A model generated the notes under the pieces. It made no database searches. It saw only the letters and a program-made list of their open reading frames with translations, and had not been told where the DNA came from. This document shows, in pieces, positions 38,966 through 52,239 of a stretch of 64,000 nucleotides of DNA; within the stretch, counting starts at the first letter, position 1, and each line of letters starts with the position of its first letter. The DNA comes from Limanda limanda (lineage: Eukaryota; Chordata; Actinopteri; Pleuronectiformes; Pleuronectidae), in assembly GCF_963576545.1 (NCBI RefSeq), contig NC_083646.1, forward strand, positions 12,358,991-12,422,990, read 5' to 3'. Made by a program: the position numbers and the translations under genes.

Positions 38966-39495
38966 ACATCATCATACATAATAGTTTTTCTGCCATGTTA
39001 GTGCTATGGGAGACTGCTGATCCACCACGCTAAATATCTCAACCACTTTTGGATGGATTGTCATCAAATTCTGTGTTGACATCCATGTTTCCCAGATGAT
39101 GAATCCTACTTACTCTGGTGAGCCCCACTTTTCCTCTAGCGCCACCACAGGGTCGCCATTTCAGTTTTTTGATTTAAAAATTTGATGCAGACATTAACAG
39201 TTCCCGGATGATTTGTTATGACTTGAATCCTCTGACCTCACAGATAACTAGCGCCATCATCGGGTTTATGAACAAAACTAAGAATGCAAATAAGAGCATT
39301 CCCATCAGCCTTGGTTGTGCTCATTAGTGATAATTCGCGGGTGTTAGCATGCTAATAGTCAACATGTTAAACAAACCCGCTAAACACGAGTAGGGTAACA
39401 TTGTTATTTGCATTCTGCTGTGAGATTTTAGCTCAAAGCACCGCTCTGCCTAATTACAAAGCCGCTAGCATAGCGGCAGATTCTTAGTCTTGTTT
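38966..39495. repeat. Dispersed teleost repeat, family unassigned
   Basis: The stretch contains TTTTGGATGGATTGTCATCA, TTTCCTCTAGCGCCACCA, AACTAGCGCCATCATCGGGT, GTTAGCATGCTAATAGTC and TTTAGCTCAAAGCACCGCTC in order. I know these phrases as parts of a very common percomorph interspersed repeat. The two 'CTAGCGCCA' phrases mark an internal duplication within it. The copy is diverged and non-coding. Confidence 0.6.
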
Positions 39496-40861
39496 CTAAA
39501 CAGCTTATAAAATATTTGCATTTGTATGATGATAAATGTGAATTACAGTTTTAGGATATTGTTCCCATCTGAAGGCCCAATCACTGCAACAGATCATGTT
39601 GTAAAACTAAAAGCTTGCTGTAATGGGTGGATCTCAAATCTTCATCTCACCCCACTTACATTATTGCTCTATATTTCCTTGTTCCTATGCCCTTAAAGGA
39701 TATTTACTTTATGATTCATATTCCTCCATCTTGGACTAAAAAATTTCTCCAGCTGTCCACAGTCAGCAAGGCGTCTTGTAGCACATCACTCAGTAAGACC
39801 TGTACCCTGAGCCTCACCTTGTCATCAGTAACCACTGTGGTACATTGATAATTCCTCCTGGCCAGCACAACGGCAGCATGCAAATGTAGTGTGAAACGCA
39901 CCGTGGTGTGTCCCATCACTGCACCTCCTGTAATCCCTGCAGGTGAGAGGGAGAGAGGCAGAAATGGATTCTTGAGTATTTGATTGAGCAGCGCACGAGA
40001 TGAATAATTGATATGTAGGTTCTCCATGCCAATGAATAAATACGCACAGATGCACAAACAGCAACTGTCTTACAGACCATGCTTTCACCACTCTCTCAGG
40101 CTAAGCTAATCCTCCAGGAAATGTAATACGTGATTCAATTAGTAGCAGCGTATCGTGGCAGCTACCTTCTGTGTGCGACATGGCAGCGTGTGTTGAAGTA
40201 CAGAGCTAAGTCCATACTTAATGTAAATCCATTTATTTATATATGGTGCTTGCCCACATCTGTTTCAGATCCTTGATCGCGAAGACTTAAATATGTTCAT
40301 GATGAGGAAAGAAGAACGGATATACATGTGGTAAAATGTAACTTTGGAGGCTAACAAGTAAATTGAGATTCTGAAAATATTGAAACAAACTGTGTGATTT
40401 TGCTTTGGAATCGGCCGAAAATACAAGCTCACGAATCGACAGTACGGCAAACAATAGCCTAAGCCTGCAGTCTCGAGCTAATGCTCCCTCCAAATGATCT
40501 CTGTTTGCTTCTCCATTATTCATCGTCTTGTTTTCATGCACTCAGTTTCTTTCTCTCCTCCCTCTTACAACAGCAGGATGATGCCACTGTCTGTTAAATC
40601 CATTTCGAAAGGGTCAACTCCCGTCTCAGACCCTGGAGTTGAAACCAAGGGCAAGACCGGGGAAAATAAGTAATAGACGATTCCTTGACATTTGAATTGC
40701 TCTGTATTTCAAAAATGCTGATTCCTCCTTTTTACTGAGTGAAAAAGATTAAAAATAACATTTCTCTTTGAGATAACAATAGTTTAGGTACAGGTGGTAT
40801 AGTTATTTTCTGATATACCTTTGATTAGTCACCGAATTGAGTGTTTCATTCTAGAGAAGAC

Positions 40862-40881
40862 AGGGTTAGGGTTAGGGTTAG
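40862..40881. repeat. Short interstitial TTAGGG array
   Basis: Three perfect tandem copies of the vertebrate telomere hexamer plus a partial fourth. The array is too short and too isolated to mark a chromosome end. It may come from telomerase-assisted break repair or from a decayed TTAGGG-like repeat. Confidence 0.85.
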
Positions 40882-41671
40882 AAGACAGTACTACAGATCA
40901 TTTAATCATCACAATAATCATATATCAGCTACAAGTTGGGAGCAGAAATTATTTTTCTGTTATTAAAGGAGAAGAAATGTCAAATCTGTGAGTCCTCGTC
41001 GGAAGTTTCCCTTGCACAATAGTCTTGGCTCCATCCATGATACATTGTTTGGATCACTTACTCGTTTTTTTTACAACGGTGCCATAAATTAGCTCTCATT
41101 TGGGTGATTCCTAAACTCTATATTTTTTTATTATCAAGTCAGATCTTCACAGTAAAAAATAAAAGACTGCTTTTAAAACACGGCCCTCCGTGGACGCTTG
41201 TTAAAGATTAGATAATTACTCTCGGATTTGGCAAATAACAATTGCTTTCTTCTTGAAATGCACGTGGTGAAACTGAGCCCATCTCATGGTCCAGTGGGGG
41301 AAAAGATGGAGGAGAGAAATCAACGGTGTTATTGCTCCATCTCTCTTTCACGCTCCCCGAATCTCTCTATTACCCTGCAAGTCTCCTGAATCTCTAAAAG
41401 TGCACACACAAGCACAGTGTCCATATGTGAAAACTACAGAGTATACAGCATGTGGAAGGGAATAATGAGTGTGTGTGTGTGCTTTTCACTGTGTATTTGT
41501 GTGTCTCTGAGTTATGATTGATGTCTCTCTTCTCACATTAGGCATTTAAAGACGAATGGGGTAAAGGAAGGGAGCCTGGGATGAAGGAGGGAAGAAAAAA
41601 CAGCCACTTAAGAGGGTCTGAACCATTTAACCACTTAACCTCGGAGCCCTCTCAATGTCACGCTCAAACTG

Positions 41672-41693
41672 CCCCCCCCCCCCCCCCCCCCCC
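41672..41693. repeat. C homopolymer, 22 bp
   Basis: Unbroken C run. Long C/G homopolymers are error-prone in sequencing, so the length is uncertain. Confidence 0.9.
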
Positions 41694-42124
41694 GTCTCCT
41701 CTGCACTGCCCCTGTCTCACACCCAGAGTTGCTTTATGGCCACGATCATCATTGATTAAGTCAATTATTGCCACAAAGTGTCGTACAAGGTTAAGAATGT
41801 GCACTGAGGAGAATTTGATTTGAAATGTATGTAAAGACAACCATAGTACACTAGGTGCTGTATTAATCATTGTATGCTGCTTAAAAGTGAGATGTTACTA
41901 ATATTAATCAATTACTGTCAATGCCAACTTTATCCTTTAGCACATTTTAAACAACTTGGTCAACCAAAGTGCTTTATAAATAAGTTTTGCCCTATTTTTT
42001 AGATTGAACAATAGATCCCAAAAAATATAAACATGTCATGTTTCTTATGTGCGCATAACAATTGTTGATTAAATAAAAAAATCAAGAATAAGAGGTAGAT
42101 TTTTGTATATAGAGAGCGTAGCAT

Positions 42125-42310
42125 CCCATCAAGTCCATGTTTTCAGCCCTGGTGCATTCATGTCTTGTTCCAGTAGTTGACATGAGGTTGCCATGGTTCC
42201 CCAACACATCGCACACACCTTGTTGACCAAGTCTGAGCCGGTGAGTAGCCACACCCTGACCAGGAGTCAAACCCGGGCCTTCTGTACGAAAGTCAGTGTT
42301 ATGAGCGAAG
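42125..42310 (-). repeat. Degenerate tRNA-like SINE fragment, uncertain
   Basis: On the minus strand, GCCCGGGTTTGACTCCTGG resembles a box B with its T-arm. A weak box-A candidate precedes it and unrelated body sequence follows (GGGTGTGGCTACTCACCGGC). It does not match the SINE family at 51371. A chance box-B match is possible. Confidence 0.3.
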
Positions 42311-42695
42311 TTGCGTGTTCATACAATTTGTCGATGAAAGTTTAACAATCGAAAAGAAGTTGCTGATTCAATGACAAGGTCATTTCCTCCCTCGAGTCAA
42401 TATTGGATTTAGTTGTGGGTTGATAATGAGTCAGACTCTTTGTAGTTGAGTTTTATTTTGGTGAAGAAGTTTTCTCTCCCCTCTTCATGCAGGCTGCAGT
42501 GGAGAACCCTGCATCAAGAACCTGCATTTCTACCATTTGTCGCTGCAAGTCCTGAGATTATAATAAATAAATATAATTCTGACAGGGTTCTGAGTTTGTA
42601 TGTCAGCAAGTGAAAATGTAGGTGTACAAAGAACTGTGAGCATGGATACTGAAAACACCAGATTGGAGGGTTATGCAGAGTCTGTGTAACATAAT

Positions 42696-42824
<129 letters not shown>

Positions 42825-45800
42825 TCTGACACTCCCACAGTTTTTTAACATCCACTCTTTCATCAACTCTTCGACTCCACCCTTCACATTATTTGGAGCT
42901 GAAGTCCCATTGGCCACAACCTGTACAAATATTTACCTTGGTCTTGACAGTGAGTGACGGTGAATTAACCCTGATTGGCCGGCCTGTCTGTCTGTAATCA
43001 AAGTGGATGAGTCCAGGTCCGGCTTCAGACCCCCCGGATGAGACTCATTATTTTACTCTCTACTTTCCTCTCATCCCTTACATCAATTTATAATATTGCG
43101 CGTCTCCTCTCCCTTTCTCCCAAGCCTTCTGCTCGTCAAATCCCACTCCTCGACTTCTACATTTCCTATTTTTCATTTCCACGTTCTCTCTCTCTCTCTC
43201 CTTTTCTGTCTCTCTCCTCTCTTTCTCCCTCTCTCTCCCCTGGATATTTAGTTTGATTTATTGCCTCTAGTTGGAAAGGTTGGCGTTTTAATAACTCAGC
43301 TCCTCCTCACGCCGAACGCAGCGAGAGGGAGAATGTGCGAGAAGAAGAACTTTCGTAAGCACAAAATAAACGTGTGGACAGACAGTGAGGCTTCTCTCTA
43401 GTGCTTGTCTTCGCCGTACTCTCCCGCTCTTTCATGTCTTTTGGTTTCTCTCACCGTTCAGGATAGCAAGAGTATAAAAGCTAAATGTGCAGTCAAAACG
43501 GAATTCAATTTAAGCTCCTCTCTGATCTGTGGAGAGAGAAATATACATATCCACATGCACCCGACAGCTTGTAATGGATTGAGGATGAGAAACCCGACAA
43601 GTACATACAAAACAGCCAGATGGTCTGTTTGAGGAAGAGGGAATCCTGGGAGAAAAAAGACTTTACCTACTTTAACTAGAGGTTCAGTGATGAAAGAGGG
43701 ATGCACAGTGATAAAAAAGCTGAGTTAGAGATGTGGAAATCAACAGAGAGAGAGAAGAAGACGAGGCTGGAAAAGTAGCTAATGGGCCGGGGGAGAGTAA
43801 AAAAGAGAGGATGAGTGAGGCAGAGAGAGAGTGAGAGACGGACTGGGAGGTTTCTAGCACCAAACGCGGCCTTTATTTAGATGGCGATTATTCACATTGG
43901 TCATTAGAGAACCATATCACTTTCCCTCATTTACTGAAAGACAGCGAGGGAGAGGGGGCGGGGGGGGGGACGAGAGGGGTAATCATTAGAAGATATCACT
44001 TTCACCCATCCTCTGATGAGGGGAAGAGCGGCACAGCAGACACAGTCTGAGAATCCACATCCTCAAGCAATAAAACAATAACTAGCGTTTAATAATTCAA
44101 ATCACAAAGCAGCGACACGTGGGCGCTGGGAAACCTGTCAACAGAATCCTGATCCCCTCCTTTCATTTCGCTCTCTGCGTGTGTGCATCCGAGGTGAATC
44201 TATGAGATCAGGGTAATTATGTAGTCTTATCTATAGGCTGGGAACATTGTTTGTTCTTTTACAAGAGAAATGAAGTTAAAGTGTGTGTAGAGTTAATTAC
44301 AGGGCGTAAAGTGGGATTATTGGAAAACACGTGTGCGTTTCCCATCTAATTAAATGTTTGCAGGTATTCACTGTGTTGTGATGTAAGAACAGCAGAGAGG
44401 AGGCGTTTTAATGACACACTGATCCACAGTCGCACAATAAACACACAGACACACACACACACACACACACAGTCGATTCCGCAGTAATAATTTAAAGGGA
44501 AAATTGTTGATGGGAAAAAAGTCATTGACAGGGAGAGAGAAAAAAAAACCTGCATTTATAATTTGAAGTGGTCCGGCCTGTTTCAATGTGTCCTAAGGGA
44601 ACAATTAACTTGCTTTTAGTTCCTACCACATGAGCATGTCTGCCAAATCCCCCATCAGATCACTGCCCACAAAAACACACACTGACAGTCAGAGATTACA
44701 GACACAAAGACACAAACACTGCTCTCAGTGAATAAAGCTACTTGCAAGAAATAAGTGACTGCACAGAGGTTTAAAAAAAACAAATGTAGGTTTGTGTGTG
44801 TGGCTCTCGCGTCTGACAGCTTTGATTCTCCTACAAGCTTGAAACCGCTTAAATGTAGATATTATGACTTTACATCAAGGTGTCAGTGTCACCATTGTGG
44901 CTTCTCTGTATTGATATCTAAAGCACGCATTTATAAAACACACAAAAAGACACGTCTGGGCTTGTATCTGTTGGCCTCTCCTGTCTAAAGGGCACATGCA
45001 GCTAAAAAAAGATGGATATTCTTCTACTCTCTGTTCTCTTTCATTCGGAGCCACATGACTGAGCAGGAACTTTGATGGGGTTCAAACCGGAATGTGTTGT
45101 AGCGGGACAGACCCTTAGTTTTTTGACACTACTCCTCTTTGACTATATTTAAATGAAAATTTGTTGTTGGCACTGAACAGAATTGTTCTGAGACGCCAGA
45201 GCATGAACTGAAGACGCTGCGAGTCACAACAGCCAAGTGTCTTGGCAGTAAATACATCAAGACATAACCTTCAGTGCACTTTTTGGCAGAACATCCCGCT
45301 GCATGTGCAAAAACCCGTAGCCTCGTTCATCTCAAAGTTAATTTAGCTACAGAGAGTTCACTTGGTCCATATGGGGCGGAGAGGGGGGGAGTGGAGGGAG
45401 ATGCGACGCAGCAGTTGGGACAGAGAGGGAGAGGGGAGGATAAATCGTGGAGGTGTTCGGGGCAGAGGATGACTGTTGGCTGGCACGCAGACAGGATGGA
45501 GAGAACGCGGACAGAGAGGCGGAGAGAAAGTGACTGCAGCGAGCGGGCCCTGGTGAATGGAGGGAACAGAAGGACAGATGAATATGCAGAGCGGGCCGCG
45601 TGTCCTCATCTTGCTTCCATCTGACTCTACTAATCATCCACAAATGCCGTGAGAGGACAGCAGGGGGAGGACAGGGGAGACAGAAAGTAGGTGACTGGGA
45701 GGAGAGTGGAACTATGTAGAAACAGAGCATAAGAGGGATATATGATGAAGAGGAGAAATGGATACCACTTGACATTTTGTGATACAAGTGGACAGATAAC

Positions 45801-45991
45801 AGTTGAGTTAAGGTACAAATATTTAAATATACTTTTTGATACTTCCCATTGAGGAATAAGAAAAGTTTCTCTATTAACATTAGCAACAGTGCAATAATAT
45901 CCTTTTCCAACATGCTGCTATCGTGCATGCTGACTCACTTGTTCTCCATCAACAGCTTATATTGAACACTTGATTAGAACCATAGACAGTA

Positions 45992-46195
45992 AATTAGTAT
46001 TTTCGTTGTAATTTTTTGTCCTTGAATTTATGTTGTAATCATATCTTAGCAATTTTTGTGACATTTGTATTATTTCTTTTTTATTTTATGCTGCCATATG
46101 TTCAGGTTTGGGAAGGTTCTTGTATGTATGTAAATTGATGGAAATGTATAAAACTGTATAAAACCAATAAATATATGTTTAAAAAAGAAAAAAAT
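45992..46195 (+). mobile_element. Retrotransposed insertion with 14-bp target duplication, family unknown
   Basis: A perfect 14-bp direct repeat, AACCATAGACAGTA (45978-45991 and 46196-46209), brackets a 204-bp T-rich sequence. It ends in AATAAATATATGTTTAAAAA and an A-rich tail, with a polyadenylation signal (AATAAA at about 46166-46171). Long target duplications plus a 3' A tail are the signature of LINE-machinery retrotransposition. It could be a 5'-truncated LINE or a fragment of a processed transcript; I cannot assign the source. The exact duplication implies a recent insertion. Confidence 0.78.
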
Positions 46196-48170
46196 AACCA
46201 TAGACAGTATCTAGGGATGGACAATGCATTACCATCATCCTGTGCATTTGGAGCCAGAGTCTGGCTGACAAAAAAATTATTTTGGTTTTGGTTTTGTTCT
46301 TGTCTCATCCACTAACATGGAGGAGGCCAGGTGGAGATCCTGACACTTTGGGCTTCGCTTTTGTTGCGCTGTCATGTGGATCATCTTTACATACAGTGTA
46401 TCATTGGGACTGAGCCATAGTTATTTGTAATACTAGAGTGAATTTCATACTGATAGTGTGAAGATAGTATCTAAAGGCCTTATTTTGTATGCTGAACATA
46501 TTCTGTCAATAAAAGTACATATACAACTTTATGTATCAAACCCTGACCTATATGCATTGTTGCATCACTTGTCAACCAGATTGCAAACCTGTGTAAACTC
46601 AAATGTAAAATATTACTCTGGAAAGTGGGTAAAAAAAAGTCATTTTAGAAAGGTTTTATTGCACAATCTTTCTCTTCACTTGGTCTGGTATATGACCAGT
46701 AGCTAATGGTGACTAATGTAATAGCCCTTTGTTAAAAAATATCATTAGTATTACTAAGTCATTCCACTTAAGACCCATTTCTACTCGTGCTACTCCCCCA
46801 CTCATTTTTAACCTTTACCTTTATCCTGACAGTTAAATATTCACACTCAAGGTTGCTGTCAGACTGCCAAGAACAGAAACTGTGCAAGTATTTGACGGAA
46901 GCCTCCGGTACAGCTTGCTGGCAGTTTAACAGACATATTTCCATTAGACAAACAGCTGGATTTCCACCTGTATTGAACATATATTGCAAGAGAACATCGA
47001 GAGAATGAGCTGCTTTGGAAAGGGGGAACGAACAAGCAGTGAAAAGAGAATTACCTGTGGAGAAATAAAAAAAAGCAGATGGGAGACTGTATCTGTGATG
47101 ATGAGGAGTAAGAGGAGAAGCCATCTGACTGCTCGCATCACTGATGGTTGTATTCAGTCGGGGCCACTTGCACAGTCAATAATAATGGAAAGCACATGAC
47201 ATACGAGTACAATAAGACACCATCCCTGGTTTATCTGCTCAAATGCAGTGCATGGCAACAACAATAGCCCCAACTCCTGCATTGAAAATCTATCCAACAT
47301 ACTCATCTCTTTCTTTGCAAGTAGCAACTATTATTCACCAAAAGAAGTGGATGTGATGCGGCGGACGACAAAAGAGAGAAATGAAATGAAGGCAATGACC
47401 ATCGATACACAAGGGTGTGAGAGAAGAGTAAAAACAGAAAGACAGGTGGAGCTGAGGAAAAAATAAAAAGCGTGGTGAAGGCAAAGGGGGCTTCAGGGGG
47501 AAGCATGAAAGAGTGGCAAAAAGCATTCAATAAACACGTCTCTATAGTAACCAAGATGTAATTTGCTTGGTGAGAAAGAGAGAGCGATGGAGATTGCGGG
47601 AGAGTGATGGAGAGAGGGGAATAGAAAAGCATTTACCATCACTGCTTGAGTCCAGAGCTGTAATTACGGAAGTGAGACGCAGCGAGAGAGAGGGGGAGGA
47701 CAAAAGGAGCGGAGGTACACACACAAGAAAAGAGCTGCACACAGTGTACTTTCACAAAAGGGAAAAGGTGAGAATGAGAAACTCATACAAGTAAAGTGAC
47801 GACCTCATGCAGTAGGCGTGAAGAAAAAAAGAAAAGCAAGGGAGGAGAGCGGCTCCAGAAAGTGAACAATGACAAACATAAAGTGGAGGAGAAAGTTGTG
47901 AATACGGGCTAATTTTGTAAATGTCTGTTCATAAAAACCACTGTGGATGGAAAAAAAACAAATTAATCCTGACTGTTCTGATTAGGTCCAGATGAATCTT
48001 AATGTTGCAGAGAGAGAGAAACGGACGGATGTGAACAGATGAACGAGAGCATGTGGAAGGGAGGAAAAGTGAGTGAGAGGAATGAGTGACACGGTAAAAC
48101 GAGATGTTTTATGGGAGGAAGCAGCGCTCAGATGATGAGTGATAGAGTGATAGACAGGCCAAGATGTGTG

Positions 48171-48171
<1 letters not shown>

Positions 48172-48246
<75 letters not shown>
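48172..48246. repeat. (GT)n microsatellite
   Basis: Perfect GT run of 75 bp, with shorter GT runs at about 48319 and 48395-48425. Confidence 0.95.
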
Positions 48247-48248
<2 letters not shown>

Positions 48249-49076
48249 ACATGCAGGCATATGGCCGATCAAAATAAATAGCAGGATTACAGAGTAGATG
48301 GAGAACGGGGCCAGTCCCAGTGTGTGTGTGTCTGTGAGTGTTTGTATGTTTGAAAAAGTGATATAACTAGAGGAGTGTGTGTCTTCGAGCTGTCTGTGTG
48401 TCTGTGTGTGTGTGTGTGTGTATGTGTACAAGAGTTGATTACAGCTCTGGCGAGTGGCTCGGTGTCAGCCTGTATATGTGGAGATAACAGGATTAAGAGG
48501 CTACTGACACTACTGTACAAAAGCAATGGAGAGGAGAAGAAGTGATGAGAGGAGAGGAGAGGAGAGGAGGAAACAGTAAGAAAATAACAGTAAGGAAAAC
48601 ATTCCGTTGGTTCCCAATATTTAATAATGGGTCAGACAATGATGCAATAGAACCTACAATTTAGAGATACTGGGTATATGTGGCAGGGATTATTGTTTCG
48701 GTGGCCCTTACACCTCATATTGCCTGTTCCCTTAATCTGTAACCCGTGCACGTGCCGACCAGATACTTCCCTCATCCCATAACACAAACAGTAGATATAA
48801 AATATAGATTAGTGACAGAAATCAATTCTTCCTTTCAACATGTTACAGAAAACTGGATTGAATCAATACAGAGTTGTTTTTAATGGATCTAAAAAATCCT
48901 TCTTTTCCACAGTCGGCCTCATACAGTATGAGGCTCTCTCATGAACATGCAATCGTCTGCTATCGTTACAACAGCTCGGGTCATATCAGGAGAGATTATA
49001 CCCACACAGCCTCAGCGAAGGAAGGAAAAATAGTTGTGTTATAATTTATTCAATTTATAAACTGGAAGATTTCATA

Positions 49077-49405
49077 CCTCCACCGAGCCGCTGCTGTCCC
49101 CTTATGAAACCACATTTAAATTCACAGGATTCAGATTTTTATTTGGATCCGCACCAACTTGCACACACTCATCGATATCAGTCCCCCACATCTGCTGGAT
49201 TTTTCATCCATGAATTATTCTCTGAGAAATCAAGGAAAATGTTGGTTAAAGAAAGTTGGGAAACAAAAGTCCTGGATGCGCTCCCTGATCCAGATCCACA
49301 CTGAAATTCAATGACTGACCAATTCTGCATCTTCCAAGTTTCGTGGTGATCCATTTTGTAGTTTTGGCATCATCTTGTTTACAAACAAACAAACAAACAG
49401 ACAGG
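49077..49405 (+). repeat. Dispersed repeat, copy 2, ending in (AAAC)n
   Basis: This copy is collinear with 14452-14727 (CCTCCACCGAG, CCCCTTATGAAAC, CAGATTTTTATTTGGATC, CACCAACTTGCACACACTCA). It retains CCAAGTTTCGTGGTGATCCA and ends in ACAAACAAACAAACAAACAG at about 49380-49399. The AAAC tail may be the 3' end of a retroposed element. An 89-nt stretch in copy 1 between these landmarks is less well preserved. Confidence 0.65.
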
Positions 49406-49770
49406 TTTTATGAAAAAATAACCTCTAAATACCTTCAGATCCTTTCCCACCAAATCTAAACCTACCTGCACATTTAGTCGCAAAGCTATAGAGGAACAGT
49501 TTATGAAAATCGTGATGTAATTTAGTGCAGATTTCCTCTGATGTGACTATAACAGAGAATGTTTACTGAGATAAAATGTGCCAGGAGACGGTGGAGAGAC
49601 AAAAACAAACATATTCGACCGGTAATGAGAGGATCAATGAGAGCAAAGATTAGCATGGATGATGGATAGAGAGCAAGGAACAAAGAGGGAAAAGATTCTG
49701 GAACGAGGGATGATGATGATGAATAGCCGACACGCGGGAGCTGAAACTTATATTAAGGAGAAAACAGAAA

Positions 49771-49775
<5 letters not shown>

Positions 49776-49815
<40 letters not shown>
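49776..49815. repeat. (GA)n microsatellite
   Basis: Perfect GA run of about 40 bp. Confidence 0.93.
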
Positions 49816-49817
<2 letters not shown>

Positions 49818-51370
49818 GTTCGAGGCAGAGGAAGACAAGGAGAGGAAAGTTGTTTTGGATTTTTATATTTTTCTGCCTGTTTAGTTTAAAAAGACCATTA
49901 GTACGTGCAGAATTCATCAGCCGTGCAATAAACAGAGCTTTTAAATTAGTGCATCTTAACTGTAGCGCTCTGTGGGGGGGGGGGGTCTTCCAGGAGGCAA
50001 ATGAAAACACTTTTCTCTGCAGTTTTCTGCAAGTCAGGGGGAGGGAAAGTGGTCAATCTCAAATAGTGTGCGACAGAACAGTGAGCTTCGGGGCCACTGA
50101 ATATTTAAACTGTTCTCAACACATTGCCAAATTGAAAGTTAGAATAAAATGGATTTTCACAAAGCTTTATTAACCTCTGGCTCTCCGACAAACTTTGTTA
50201 GCGACTGTCTGGTCCCGTTGATCAATCAAAATGAGAGAGAGAGCGAGTCCCCCCCCCCCCGCAGAGTGAGTTACTCCACGTTCGCTGAGGGAGCGCTAGC
50301 ACACCAGGGACAAATTAGCCACACAGGAGCACCGCGGCATCATGGGAAATTAATGATCGGGACCTCCAGGAAGTGAGCTAATGAGTCCTAGTACCGCACA
50401 CATGTGTGGACTGTGAACCGCACGTACACACTCGTGCATTAAGCAGGATAAAAGATGGGTCAGGCAAGAGGAGGAGGAGGAAGAGGAGGGTTGGGGTCCT
50501 TCAGAGAGGAAATAACCAGATGTGCATGTTGCAGCAGTTAATAACACAAAGCTATCGGTGTGACATTGTCTGAATGAGCAATAGTGTTGGTGCTACAGCG
50601 GAGTTAGTTATCTTACACACACACAAACACACACTTAAAAGAATAAGATAATTAGAGAGGACCACCAGTGGCTTTCTCCCATGGAGGCGTAGTGATTACT
50701 GTCACTACACCCTCCCCTGGGGCCGCTGACAACAACCACTGAATTAATACCTATCAACACACACACGCACACACACAGACACATGTATACACACCTCATG
50801 TAGCCAAGTGTGGCTGAACTAAATGTGGATCTTCCAGACGACAGTCAGAGGTGCTGTGTTTCTCTGTTGTTTGATTATCTCGTGTGTCGGTGTAACCGAT
50901 GGTGTCTAGCGTTGCGTGTGTTGTGTTATGATGAAAGGAGTTGCACCATGAATGCCGCGTTCAGGCAGTCATCTCTAGCTGCACCGCTCTGATCATGTGA
51001 CATCACAAGCGCCATTTCAATTTGGCGGTCTATTTAAACTGCAAAGATCTCTCATCCCTCCATTCGTTTGTGTACAGAAGTTGAGTCCCTACACAAATTA
51101 AACAACCTACTACAGAGTAACTTAAAGGTAGTAAGGTAATAATTACAGTGAGGCCAAAATGTGGACATATACAAACAAAAAGTCAAGGGGAGAGGTGAAG
51201 TGGGAGTCACACCTTTAGAAGTGAACAGAGGCACAGACACTTTCTCAAACGATCCTCGTGTTGACTACGGAGGCTTAGAGATGTTAGGTAATACGTTAAA
51301 CTGATGTTTGTGAGAGTATAACATTAAATATTACAAATGTACTGTGGCCCTAAAGTGCAAAACACTTCAG

Positions 51371-51579
51371 GGCGGCTGTGGCTGAGGGGTAGAGTGGTCG
51401 TCCTCCAACCTAAAGGTCGGCAGTTCGATCCCCAGTCTGACCCATCTGCATGCCGAAGTGTCCTTGGGCAAGATGCTGAACCCTGAATAACATAGAATAA
51501 CAAAGTGCTGCGAATAGATGCACTCTATGAATGGGTGAATGTAAAACTGTACTGTAAAGCGCTTTGAGTGGTCATAAAA
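51371..51579 (+). mobile_element. tRNA-derived SINE, plus orientation
   Basis: The head has a box-A-like TGGCTGAGGGGTAG (about 51379) and a box-B-like GTTCGATCCCC (51423-51433), the internal RNA polymerase III promoter layout of a tRNA-derived SINE. The body follows with TGCCGAAGTGTCCTTGGGCA and a tail motif AAAGCGCTTTGAGTGGTC, all familiar from dispersed teleost repeats. The head is diverged from any functional tRNA, so this is not a tRNA gene. It is the same family as the inverted copy at 61412-61595 and lies about 1.1 kb upstream of the efna1 exon. Confidence 0.8.
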
Positions 51580-51597
51580 AACAGCCAATGAGAAAAA

Positions 51598-51705
51598 AAC
51601 ACAAGGGCAAATAAGAAAGACAACAAAACAAAGGTGGCTGCTATTGACAAGACTCATCGCTGATTTTGTGATCTGCTGTTGTGTTTTCTTATTTGCCATT
51701 GTGTT
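51598..51705. repeat. 21-bp inverted repeat next to the SINE
   Basis: AACACAAGGGCAAATAAGAAA (51598-51618) pairs with 51685-51705 at 20 of 21 positions. The spacer is 66 bp. It starts about 20 bp after the SINE tail and may be the remains of a small foldback element or an inverted pair of a dispersed 'acaatggcaaat' repeat. Confidence 0.65.
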
Positions 51706-51894
51706 TTGTGACTTGTTGTGATTTGCACTTGCAGGGCCAGCGCACTGATGTTTAATGGACTCTGTTATTATATTGTTGACATATTCGTTCTGTATAACAG
51801 TCACTGATTTCTTGAAAAACACAATTTGGCCATATAATAACTCTCGGAGCTACACTGTAAGTATGAAGTGTAGGGGCATGAGGTGGGTGTAGGA

Positions 51895-52005
51895 GGTGCT
51901 GTATATATTGTTGTTTTGTTTTATGTACAGTGCACCCACCCAACCATGGCAATTTCCAATAAATGCAAATATACATGGCAATAAAAAGAATTCTGATTCT
52001 GATGA
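51895..52005 (+). mobile_element. Possible non-LTR retrotransposon 3' end
   Basis: The segment ends ACATGGCAATAAAAAGAATT followed by CTGATTCTGAT. An AATAAA-containing end plus short tandem ATTCTG/GATTCT units is typical of teleost L2/CR1-type element tails. An upstream AATTTCCAATAAATGC supports a transcript 3' end. No target duplication could be located, so boundaries are uncertain. Confidence 0.5.
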
Positions 52006-52239
52006 AGTGGGGATATGTCCTGTCCCTAGTTGTGTGTTGGAGCCTGTTGCATGGAACCAGTTCCCAGCCCTCAGCTCCAGACCAGTGGTCTGAGAGGGGA
52101 CGAGAGGGTCTTTCCTGATCCTGAATAACTGGATCAGTGACAGACTGGTCTCCTCACACCAGTCGGCGCACCTCCCAAACATTTAACCGTGCACTACACT
52201 CACACACACCCACACACATCACCACACCCATGTCAAGGG

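Noticed and set aside
40862..40881. Chromosome end or telomere
   Set aside because: Only about three hexamers embedded in ordinary sequence.
45347..45928. 193-codon minus-strand frame, the longest in the window
   Set aside because: Low-complexity Ser/Pro/Leu over GA-rich DNA, with no domain, start context or splice support.
51371..51445. tRNA gene
   Set aside because: A- and B-box-like sequences exist, but the cloverleaf is not maintained and the SINE body follows. It is a SINE head.
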